Source: an uncultured Actinomyces sp.
Lineage (GTDB): Bacteria; Actinomycetota; Actinomycetes; Actinomycetales; Actinomycetaceae
Reading direction: 5' to 3'
DNA: 7,463 nucleotides
NCBI GenBank assembly: GCA_938028585.1
Contig: CALIZH010000369.1
Coordinates: 1 to 7,463 of the forward strand
Part shown: in pieces, positions 1 through 6,115 of the stretch
Layout: the number at the start of each line of letters is the position of its first letter
Numbering within the stretch: the stretch's first letter is position 1
Made by a program: the position numbers and the translations under genes
Notes under the pieces: generated by a model
What the model was told of the DNA's origin: nothing
Seen by the model: only the letters and a program-made list of their open reading frames with translations
Database searches by the model: none

Positions 1-731
1 ACAAGATCCTTGATATCCCTGCGAAAGACGGAAAGATTAACGCGGCCGATGTTAAGCGGATTTATTCAGCGTGGGAAGGTGATGGTGCGCGTGACCACAT
101 GATTGCACCTGCGTTGGTCTATATCTCGCAGCCCACCGAATACGGAACGCTTTATTCGCTCAAAGAGCTGGAAGAACTCTTTGCTGCATGCCGCGAGCAT
201 GGCCTCAAGCTTTTCGTTGACGGAGCGCGCCTTGCCTATGCCCTAACTTCACCTGCGAATGACGTCTCGATGGCTGACCTAGCGCGACTCTCTGATGTGT
301 TTTACATCGGCGGTACCAAGTGCGGCACGCTTTTCGGTGAGGCCGTGGTGATCCCAGATGGTGGCTCGATCCGACAATTTGTCACTCAGATGAAGCAACA
401 CGGAGCTTTGCTTGCTAAAGGTCGACTCTTGGGTGTCCAGTTCGAGGCCCTGTTTGAGGACGGCCTGTATTCGACGATTGGTCAGCCGGGAGTTGAATCA
501 ACGCGGCGAATCCGCGAAGCCCTGATCCGTGCGGGATACGTTGTCACTATGGATTCTCCGACGAACCTCACTTTCGTCGCCCTCGATCAGGCAGGACACG
601 AGCGTTTGTCGCGAAAGGTCCGCTATGGCATTTGGGAGACACTGCCCGATGGTCGCCTGCTCGCACGCTTTTGTACGTCGTGGGGAACCCCCGAAGAGGA
701 CATCAATGCTTTCGAGGCCGCGCTGGCCTGA
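1..731 (+). CDS. Threonine aldolase / beta-eliminating lyase family protein (5' partial)
   Basis: This is the C-terminal 242 residues of a PLP-dependent fold-type I enzyme. The reading frame is open from base 3 and ends at TGA 729-731. The first visible residues read KILDIPAKDGKI, which matches the segment after the cofactor-domain start in this family. The PLP-ring Asp is in FVDGARLAYAL (Asp codon 219-221). The Schiff-base Lys is in YIGGTKCGTLFGEA (Lys codon 318-320). Family members are usually about 340 residues, so roughly 100 N-terminal residues lie off the left edge. The ATG at 99 is internal, not a start. The family splits L-threonine or allo-threonine into glycine and acetaldehyde in the cytoplasm. 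Some relatives act on other beta-hydroxy amino acids, so the substrate is inferred only. No frameshift or internal stop is seen. Confidence 0.88.
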   Translation, partial: KILDIPAKDGKINAADVKRIYSAWEGDGARDHMIAPALVYISQPTEYGTLYSLKELEELFAACREHGLKLFVDGARLAYALTSPANDVSMADLARLSDVFYIGGTKCGTLFGEAVVIPDGGSIRQFVTQMKQHGALLAKGRLLGVQFEALFEDGLYSTIGQPGVESTRRIREALIRAGYVVTMDSPTNLTFVALDQAGHERLSRKVRYGIWETLPDGRLLARFCTSWGTPEEDINAFEAALA

Positions 732-883
732 TAGTCGCCGCGGCCCTAGGTGCTCCCTCCGCATGAGGCTGCGCTGGGCACCGCGCCCTCCACATGAAGT
801 CGGTAAATGTCATGCGTTATAGCGTGTGTCTTTTCACGACTTCGTGTGACAAAAAGGGCAGGGAAGGTGCGGGAGCGTCGCGT

Positions 884-947
884 GGAACGAGCTCCCATCG
901 AGACAGGCAGCAAACGGAACGAACTCGCATCGAAACAGGCTCCAACT
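884..947. repeat. Imperfect tandem repeat, two 32-bp units
   Basis: Units 884-915 and 916-947 abut directly and match at 25 of 32 positions. Both begin GGAACGA and share CATCGA and ACAGGC cores. The block ends 25 bp before the nitroreductase start codon, so it sits where an upstream operator or spacer would lie. It could be a duplicated binding site or simply a decayed duplication. No coding frame explains it. Confidence 0.6.
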
Positions 948-960
948 GACACAAGCACGC

Positions 961-972
961 TACGCTTGAACA
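961..972 (+). promoter_or_regulatory. Putative -10 box for a leaderless nitroreductase transcript
   Basis: TACGCT at 961-966 fits the TAnnnT pattern of actinobacterial -10 boxes. It ends 6 bp before the GTG at 973, so transcription would begin at or near the start codon. No purine-rich Shine-Dalgarno sequence lies before this GTG, which fits leaderless translation. No good -35 hexamer is visible at the usual distance, so the call is tentative. Confidence 0.4.
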
Positions 973-1713
973 GTGACAACCGACGCTACCAATTTCACTG
1001 CCCCTGACTTCTCCGCGCTCGCGGCCTCGCGCCGCTCAATCCGCGCATACACGGATCAGCAGATTCCACGGGACATCTTGGACGCGATCCTTAAAGACGC
1101 AACAACAGCCCCCAGCTGGTCCAACACTCGTGCCTTCCGCGTTGCATTGGCAACGGGGGAGCGTGCGGATCGCCTGCGCAAAGAATACGTGCGTCGATTC
1201 GATCAAACCCTGGATATTCAACACCGCAAGCCCTTCGCGCTGGCAAAAACTGCCCTGCGACGCGAACTACCCGATGGCGATTTCCCCGTCTGGAAGCCTT
1301 ACCCCCGCGAGCTTCGCCCAGCTCAGGTTGAAATCGCCAAGTGTGTATATGGCGCCTATGGCATTGAACGCAGCGATCATGAGGAGCGCGACGCTGCAAA
1401 CCGCAGAAACGTGACAGCTTTTGATGCGCCCGTCATGGGCTTCGTTTTTGTTCACGAAAACATGCTCCCGTGGAGTGCGATGGATGCGGGTCTCATGCTC
1501 CAAACACTCTTCCTTTCAGCAAAAGCGCATGGTGTGGATTCGTGTGCGATCGGAATTCTCTCCACATGGCGAGGCCCTGTGGCAGCAGAATTCGAGATTC
1601 CCCAGCATTACAAGCTGATCACCGGTTTCTGCTTGGGGTATGCAGACGCCCAGGCATCGATCAACCACGTGAACGCACCCCGTCCGCCGATCCAGCTCCT
1701 CGAAGGGAAGTAA
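973..1713 (+). CDS. Nitroreductase family protein (FMN-dependent)
   Basis: A 246-residue protein with the features of the FMN-binding nitroreductase fold. Near the N terminus, SRRSIRAYTDQQIP (about residues 19-32) contains the Arg-Arg-Ser-x-Arg phosphate-binding signature. TTAPSWSNTRAFRV (about 44-57) is the typical Pro-Ser-x-x-Asn segment. The C-terminal part has GFCLGYAD followed by NAPRPPIQLL, the usual Gly-Tyr strand and Arg-Pro end. These enzymes are cytoplasmic dimers that use NAD(P)H to reduce nitro groups, quinones or similar substrates; the natural substrate here is unknown. The GTG at 973 is chosen because it is the first start giving a full-length family domain. It has no Shine-Dalgarno and is probably leaderless. 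The stop at 1711-1713 is 2 bp from the next start, so the gene is almost certainly co-transcribed with the YkvI-type membrane protein gene. Confidence 0.87.
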   Translation: MTTDATNFTAPDFSALAASRRSIRAYTDQQIPRDILDAILKDATTAPSWSNTRAFRVALATGERADRLRKEYVRRFDQTLDIQHRKPFALAKTALRRELPDGDFPVWKPYPRELRPAQVEIAKCVYGAYGIERSDHEERDAANRRNVTAFDAPVMGFVFVHENMLPWSAMDAGLMLQTLFLSAKAHGVDSCAIGILSTWRGPVAAEFEIPQHYKLITGFCLGYADAQASINHVNAPRPPIQLLEGK

Positions 1714-1715
1714 GC

Positions 1716-3050
1716 GTGCCCAAACAGTATCTTTCTGTCGCATTCGCTTACGTTGGCGTAGTCATTGGTGCGGGTCTTGCCAGTGGTCAAGACCTTCTGC
1801 AGTACTTCCTCTCTTTCGGAGCGAAGGGCCTGATCGGCATTGCCGTCCTGGGCGTTCTCAACATTGTCTTCGGCGTTGTGGCCCTGCAGCTCGGGTCCTA
1901 TTACCGTTCGGGCCACCACGATGAAGTCTTTGAGCGCATAGCCCCGCCACTGGTCCGTCGCATAATCGATGTTGTTCTGGTCTTTTCGGGCATTGCGATG
2001 GGCGTCGTCATGCTCTCAGGCGCGGGAGCGAACCTAGAACAACAGTTTGGAATCCCGGCATGGGCGGGAAGTGCGATCTGCGCAGTTTTGGTTGTCGTCA
2101 CGGCCTTCCTTGATTTTGATCGCATCATGAAAGTCATCGGTGTCTTCACCCCGATGATCATTGTCGCCATCAGTATTTTGACGATCTACTCGCTTGCGCG
2201 CCCGCATCCAGGCATCACCGAGCTCAACGCTGCCGCGCAGAATGTCACCCCCGCGCTTCCAAACTTGTGGCTCTCGACAATCAACTACTTCGCACTCTGC
2301 GTGGTTAACGGTATTGCGATGGCTTTCGTTTTGGGAGGTTCCGTCCTGCGCATTGATGTGGCACGCAAGGCCGGGAGCTTGGGTGGCGCGCTGATTGCAC
2401 TGGTTATTGCGGCCGATGCGGTGACGCTTTTCCTCAACATGGATCGCATCTGGGATGTGGGAGTGCCGACTTTGGAGATCGCCCGGCACATTCATCCGGC
2501 CTTCGCGCTCCTGTATACGCTCATCATTTTCGCCCTGATCTACAACACGGTCTTTTCCCTGTTCTACTCAACAGCTCGACGGTTCTCCGGCGGCTCGGAT
2601 CAGCGCATGCGAGTGATTCTGACAGGGGTGACCGCTACAGGTTATGCGAATTCACTGATGGGATTCAAGAAATTGGTTGGCGGCATGTATCCGATCATCG
2701 GCTACCTGGGAATCGCCCTCCTTGTGGTCCTTGCCATCGCGTGGCTGCACCACCGCGCCTCGGTAATCCGCGAAGAAAATCTGCGCCGGAAGCTGATCCG
2801 CGTGCAGGTGCGCAAGCATGCCGAGGACCTTGAGTACACGGACGCCGATCGTGCCGAGGCTCAGACCCTTGCGCGAGCCTCGGTCGTTGATGCGAGCAGT
2901 TTGCGCCGCGATGCTGATTCAATTGCGGAACAAATCGTTGCCACCCACGATGACGCCGCCGCCTATGCGCGCACTCAGCTCCCCGTCGATGAGGACTTGG
3001 TCGCCGAGCAAATTGCCGAGGCCTTGCCGGATTCCACGGACAGCAAGTAG
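1716..3050 (+). CDS. YkvI-type (COG3949-like) membrane protein, copy 1
   Basis: A 444-residue polytopic membrane protein. The N terminus has a YVGVVIGAGLASGQ stretch followed by DLLQYF, characteristic of the YkvI family. About ten hydrophobic segments fill residues 5 to 344. These include a helix near 86-105, a DFDRIMKVIGVFTP segment near 133-146 and a last pair ending in AIAWLHH. YkvI proteins are uncharacterised and are thought to resemble amino-acid/cation transporters; transport is inferred. Residues 345-444 form a hydrophilic tail, first Arg/Lys-rich and then acidic, which simple YkvI proteins of about 350 residues lack. The GTG at 1716 is chosen over upstream in-frame starts. It is preceded by GAAGGGAAG (1702-1710), it follows the nitroreductase stop by 2 bp, and it aligns exactly with the paralog's start. 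The frame upstream of 1716 overlaps the nitroreductase gene and is not hydrophobic. Confidence 0.82.
   Translation: MPKQYLSVAFAYVGVVIGAGLASGQDLLQYFLSFGAKGLIGIAVLGVLNIVFGVVALQLGSYYRSGHHDEVFERIAPPLVRRIIDVVLVFSGIAMGVVMLSGAGANLEQQFGIPAWAGSAICAVLVVVTAFLDFDRIMKVIGVFTPMIIVAISILTIYSLARPHPGITELNAAAQNVTPALPNLWLSTINYFALCVVNGIAMAFVLGGSVLRIDVARKAGSLGGALIALVIAADAVTLFLNMDRIWDVGVPTLEIARHIHPAFALLYTLIIFALIYNTVFSLFYSTARRFSGGSDQRMRVILTGVTATGYANSLMGFKKLVGGMYPIIGYLGIALLVVLAIAWLHHRASVIREENLRRKLIRVQVRKHAEDLEYTDADRAEAQTLARASVVDASSLRRDADSIAEQIVATHDDAAAYARTQLPVDEDLVAEQIAEALPDSTDSK
2945..3025 (+). repeat. Near-identical 3' block shared by the YkvI paralogs, copy 1
   Basis: This 81-bp block encodes the HDDAAAYART to AEQIAEAL part of the tail. 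It matches 4417-4497 at every base except 2987 (C here, T at 4459). The rest of the two genes differs at many synonymous third positions, so identity here is far above the background. Confidence 0.85.
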
Positions 3051-3104
3051 TTTCCCCATTCGAACGAACTCGTAGCTTTCTTTCTTCTTTTGTGATTCAG
3101 TCGA

Positions 3105-3110
3105 CATAAT
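3105..3110 (+). promoter_or_regulatory. Possible -10 box (CATAAT) for YkvI-type copy 2
   Basis: CATAAT matches the -10 consensus at five of six positions and lies 77 bp before the second gene's ATG. The TTGTGA upstream is only 9 bp away, too close to be its -35. Transcription from here would start at the foot of the stem-loop. The call is weak, and read-through from the first gene is equally possible. Confidence 0.3.
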
Positions 3111-3115
3111 TCTGC

Positions 3116-3151
3116 GGCCTACTAGTTCACCCTGTACGGTGAAAATAGGCC
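3116..3151 (+). promoter_or_regulatory. Two-part stem-loop upstream of YkvI-type copy 2
   Basis: GGCCTA (3116-3121) pairs with TAGGCC (3146-3151), and TTCACC (3126-3131) pairs with GGTGAA (3138-3143). They are separated by a 4/2-nt internal loop and closed by a 6-nt loop, giving 12 perfect base pairs. No T-run follows, so it does not look like an intrinsic terminator. GGCC at 3154-3157 could compete for pairing with the outer arms. It could be an RNA element in the leader, or the inner TTCACC-6-GGTGAA could be a protein-binding operator. Confidence 0.55.
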
Positions 3152-3187
3152 TTGGCCGTGATATTTATTGGCAATCGGAAGAAGACA

Positions 3188-4522
3188 ATGACTAAGAAAT
3201 ACCTCTCGGTGGCTTTTGCGTATGTGGGAGTGATAGTCGGCGCAGGTTTGGCCAGCGGCCAAGATCTCCTGCAATATTTCCTTGCTTTTGGCGCCAAGGG
3301 TTTGATCGGAATCGTAGCCTTGGGTGTGCTGAACGTGATTTTCGGCGTTGTTGCCCTGCAGCTTGGCTCGTACTTCCGTTCAGATAATCACGACGAGGTC
3401 TTCGAACGCATCACTCATCCGGTGTTGCGTCGCGTCATTGATGTGGTGCTGATCTTCTCTGCCTTCACTATGGGCTTCGTGATGTTGGCGGGAGCTGGAG
3501 CGAACCTCCAGCAGCAATTCGGAGTGCCCACATGGGCGGGCAGCTTACTGTGTGCCTTGCTTGTCATTCTCACGGCATTCCTGGATTTTGACAGGATCAT
3601 GAATGTGATCGGGGTGTTCACGCCCATCATCATGATTGCGATTGCCGTTTTAGCCATCTATTCACTGGTGACTCCGCATGCGGGAATTGCGGAACTTAAC
3701 GCTGCAGCGCGTAACGTCACTCCCGCACTGCCGAATCTGTGGCTGGCGACGATTAACTATTTCGCACTGTGTGTTGTCGGTGGTATTGCTATGGCCTTCG
3801 TCCTCGGTGGCTCAATCTTGCGCATTGGTGAAGCGCGTCGTGCCGGTCGTATCGGTGGCGTGCTGATCGCCCTTGTCCTCGGTGCGGATGCGCTTGCTCT
3901 GTATCTGAACGTGGATCGTATCTGGGATGTAAACGTTCCGGCTCTTGCGATAGCACGCTCGATTCATCCGATATTCGCTTTCGGATATACCCTTGTGATT
4001 TTTGCGCTGATCTACAACACCGCATTTTCCCTGTTCTATTCGACAGCTCGTCGTTTTTCTGGCGGGTCGACCTCACGAATGCGTCTGGTGCTCATCGGAG
4101 TAGTAGCAGCTGGCTACGCGGCATCGTTCATGGGATTCAAGAAGCTCATCGGCATGATGTATCCGGTCATCGGTTGGTTGGGTGTTGTTCTCTTGATTAT
4201 TTTGGCAGTCGGCTGGCTGCGTGAGCGTTCAGCCGTCGTGCGCGAGGAAAACCTGCGCCGCAAGCTTATTCGCCTTCTTGTCCGTAAGCATGCTGATGAT
4301 CTCGAGTTCACGGACGAGGACCGGGTAGAGGCCCGTACGCTTGCACGCGCCTCCGTCGTTGATGGTGTCGAATTGCGCCGCGATGCCAGTTCGGCTGCCG
4401 AGGAAATCGTTGATGTCCACGATGACGCCGCCGCCTATGCGCGCACTCAGCTCCCCGTTGATGAGGACTTGGTCGCCGAGCAAATTGCCGAGGCCTTACC
4501 GGACTCTACCGAGAACAAGTAG
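3188..4522 (+). CDS. YkvI-type (COG3949-like) membrane protein, copy 2
   Basis: A 444-residue membrane protein, the same length as the preceding gene's product and alignable without gaps. Identity is about three quarters by eye. It shows the same N-terminal glycine-rich signature (GAGLASGQDLLQYF), the same hydrophobic segments up to about residue 344, and the same 100-residue charged tail ending DSTENK. The conserved NLWLATINYFALC and FSLFYSTARRFSGG segments are unchanged between copies, whereas the membrane-helix residues vary conservatively. The ATG at 3188 is chosen because GGAAGAAG precedes it and it aligns with the paralog's start; a TTG at 3152 in the same frame has no such support. This second copy may act as a partner subunit or have shifted specificity. 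Its 3' end lies 27 bp from the convergent ATPase gene, with no visible terminator between them. Confidence 0.82.
   Translation: MTKKYLSVAFAYVGVIVGAGLASGQDLLQYFLAFGAKGLIGIVALGVLNVIFGVVALQLGSYFRSDNHDEVFERITHPVLRRVIDVVLIFSAFTMGFVMLAGAGANLQQQFGVPTWAGSLLCALLVILTAFLDFDRIMNVIGVFTPIIMIAIAVLAIYSLVTPHAGIAELNAAARNVTPALPNLWLATINYFALCVVGGIAMAFVLGGSILRIGEARRAGRIGGVLIALVLGADALALYLNVDRIWDVNVPALAIARSIHPIFAFGYTLVIFALIYNTAFSLFYSTARRFSGGSTSRMRLVLIGVVAAGYAASFMGFKKLIGMMYPVIGWLGVVLLIILAVGWLRERSAVVREENLRRKLIRLLVRKHADDLEFTDEDRVEARTLARASVVDGVELRRDASSAAEEIVDVHDDAAAYARTQLPVDEDLVAEQIAEALPDSTENK
4417..4497 (+). repeat. Near-identical 3' block shared by the YkvI paralogs, copy 2
   Basis: This is the second copy of the 81-bp block at 2945-3025, with 80 of 81 bases identical. 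Identity drops sharply just upstream (GTT GAT GTC here against GTT GCC ACC) and moderately downstream, so the block has definable edges. That fits a short conversion tract better than uniform constraint. Confidence 0.85.
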
Positions 4523-4549
4523 TTTCGTCTTGGGCTGGCTTTAGATGGG

Positions 4550-6115
4550 CTAGTTGCGGGCTTGGTGAGCGTCGCTCAGTGCCCGCGCGCCTTCCTGAGC
4601 CTCCTGTGCGGAAGTAATTGTCCCCAAGGCGGCCTCGGCCTCCTCAAAGCGATGTGAGGCGGCAAGCCAACGTACCAACGTGAGCCGGCTTTGGGTGGAC
4701 TGCAGCTCGTGGTCAAGACGTTCCGCGCGGGCGAGCCATTCGATGATGTCTTTGGAGGGAAGAAGATCTGCCCCTTTCGCGGCTTTCGCAAGGAGATTCA
4801 GGCGTGCCGAGGAAATCCCCTCCACATCACACACTTTGATTTCGATTGCCTCGCGCGCGGTGCTGGGGAGTGCCATCATCGGCTCCGCGTCCCCCTGTGC
4901 AGCCGATGCAAGTGCATCTTCGACCTCTCCAAGCAATTCAAACGAGGAAGAAGCGGTCAGTCCTTCGGTGCCAAACCATGTCTCAAGGAAATGCACTATC
5001 GAAGGTAACAGTAGCGTGTCTGAATCCTTGAGCTGAAGCACCAGTCGGGCAAGGGGATCTACCAGATCATAGTAGCTCCGACGTTGATCAAGGAGATCCG
5101 TAAAGAGAGTTGAAACCGGTTTGATCCATGCTCGTTCGCTGAGATCGCTGATGGCTTTGGCGACGGTGCGCTGCTCCGAACCCACGCGCTCAGCAAGATC
5201 TTTCACGGGCAATGGGTGATTGGCTGCTACGAGTTCCGCCATGACGAGGCGCTGCAGAGGGGAGAGCTGAGCCAGTTGTTCCTGGTAATACGGGGTGAAA
5301 GCGTCAATCCGAGCGAGGAGCAGTGTGCTGAGGCCTTCAAAGTCAGCGGCGTCCAGAGCGCTGCCAAGCGTTGCCCACACTCGTGGCACGCCGCCTGTGA
5401 GGTGAGTGATGGTGCGGATTTGAACCATCACATCAGGGCCTGATGCGTACTCAGCCAGTTCGGCGTTCTCTGCTTCATGCGCCAGAGTACTGAGCATTTC
5501 GCGTGCTTCTTCAGGAGTGAAAGGCTCGAGTCGAATCGTGTCGAAAAAGCCAAAGAAGGGCGAAGCGTGATCGCTCAGGCTGCGATCGAGGCGTGTGGTG
5601 CTTCCGATAATGAGAATGCCCGTCTCGGTTTGAAGCAAACTCCGCAGCTTCTGTTGCCCGTCCTGTCCAAGTGCTTCGAAGATCTGACTAACGTTCTCCA
5701 TGAAGACCACAATGGGGCCGTCGACGCGGATACTGCCGCGGAGTTGCGCCTCGAGGGAAATCTCCTCCGCGCTCTTCATCTCAGTGGGGGAGAACTGGTT
5801 GAGAATCGCGGCAAGAAGACGCACGTATGAGGTGATCCTCCACGGAGTTTCGGGCAGACGCGCGATGCGCAAGGAAGTATTTCTTTGACCATCAGCAAGC
5901 TTGACACTGCGGTGATACGCCAAGGAGATGAGGTGTGTTTTACCCACGCCGTAAGACCCGACAAACAGCGTGTGATTCGGACTTGGTGTTTTCCCAAGCT
6001 TCTCAACGCGCTTCATGATGGTCTTCAAAATTGGCTCACGCGCGACAAATGTGCGCTCGAGAAGATTCTCGGGCATGAGCGAAGGGGTAAAGCAAGCAAA
6101 CGAGAGACTAGTCAT
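4550..6115 (-). CDS. P-loop ATPase with winged-helix domain and helical C terminus (partner ATPase B)
   Basis: A 521-residue AAA+/STAND-like ATPase. Walker A is perfect: GSYGVGKTH at residues 53-61. The Walker B strand reads IVVFMENV (135-142), with Met139 where Asp is usual and Glu140 kept. A sensor-1-like strand LIIGSTTRLD lies at 168-177, followed by SPFFGFFD and LEPFTPEEA. A GGVPR motif at 241-245 resembles the GxP/sensor-2 region. Residues of about 276-360 look like a winged helix (LQRLVMAELV, then VKDLAERVGSEQRTVAKAI). The last 90 or so residues are helical and TPR-like. The start ATG overlaps the upstream gene's TGA in ATGA, and there is no good Shine-Dalgarno, so translation is probably coupled. 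The fold resembles archaeal-ATPase/Orc-like regulators. I do not recognise a named family, and the function is unknown. Confidence 0.8.
   Translation of the reverse strand: MTSLSFACFTPSLMPENLLERTFVAREPILKTIMKRVEKLGKTPSPNHTLFVGSYGVGKTHLISLAYHRSVKLADGQRNTSLRIARLPETPWRITSYVRLLAAILNQFSPTEMKSAEEISLEAQLRGSIRVDGPIVVFMENVSQIFEALGQDGQQKLRSLLQTETGILIIGSTTRLDRSLSDHASPFFGFFDTIRLEPFTPEEAREMLSTLAHEAENAELAEYASGPDVMVQIRTITHLTGGVPRVWATLGSALDAADFEGLSTLLLARIDAFTPYYQEQLAQLSPLQRLVMAELVAANHPLPVKDLAERVGSEQRTVAKAISDLSERAWIKPVSTLFTDLLDQRRSYYDLVDPLARLVLQLKDSDTLLLPSIVHFLETWFGTEGLTASSSFELLGEVEDALASAAQGDAEPMMALPSTAREAIEIKVCDVEGISSARLNLLAKAAKGADLLPSKDIIEWLARAERLDHELQSTQSRLTLVRWLAASHRFEEAEAALGTITSAQEAQEGARALSDAHQARN

Larger units (their letters stand above)
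732..972. other. Intergenic region between threonine aldolase and nitroreductase genes
   Basis: This 241-bp gap has no convincing gene. Short open frames cross it on both strands but lack a ribosome site and any recognisable protein. A possible imperfect hairpin uses GGTGC at 749-753 and GCACC at 778-782, with an inner CCTC/GAGG pair. It has no following T-run, so I do not call it a terminator. A small CACGA-CT-TCGTG inverted repeat lies at 835-846. The right half holds an imperfect 32-bp tandem repeat and a -10-like box, listed separately. Confidence 0.6.
3051..3187. other. Intergenic region between the YkvI paralogs
   Basis: A 137-bp gap with no gene. A pyrimidine-rich run (about 3077-3091) follows the first gene, but only a weak TTCG/CGAA stem precedes it, so no terminator is called. 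CATAAT at 3105-3110 could be a -10 box, with start of transcription near 3117, though no clear -35 is present. A long stem-loop at 3116-3151 occupies the presumed leader. The second gene's ribosome site is GGAAGAAG (3177-3184) ahead of the ATG at 3188. Confidence 0.55.

Noticed and set aside
749..782. Hairpin after the threonine aldolase gene as an intrinsic terminator
   Set aside because: The stem is short and interrupted and no T-run follows.
1470..1715. Upstream extension of the first YkvI gene giving a 526-residue protein
   Set aside because: The extension overlaps the nitroreductase gene out of frame, is not hydrophobic or family-like, and the paralog starts at the position equivalent to 1716, which has its own ribosome site.
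2034..2495. A 153-codon minus-strand open frame inside the first YkvI gene
   Set aside because: The plus strand encodes a conserved membrane protein whose paralog is alignable throughout; the antisense frame is low in hydrophobic order and has no start signal.
3062..3072. An 11-base sequence shared with 917-927
   Set aside because: A match of this length is expected by chance several times in a window of this size, and the flanks do not align.
3152..3187. TTG start at 3152 for the second YkvI gene
   Set aside because: The ATG at 3188 has GGAAGAAG before it and aligns with the paralog's first residue; the TTG lies next to the stem-loop and has no ribosome site.
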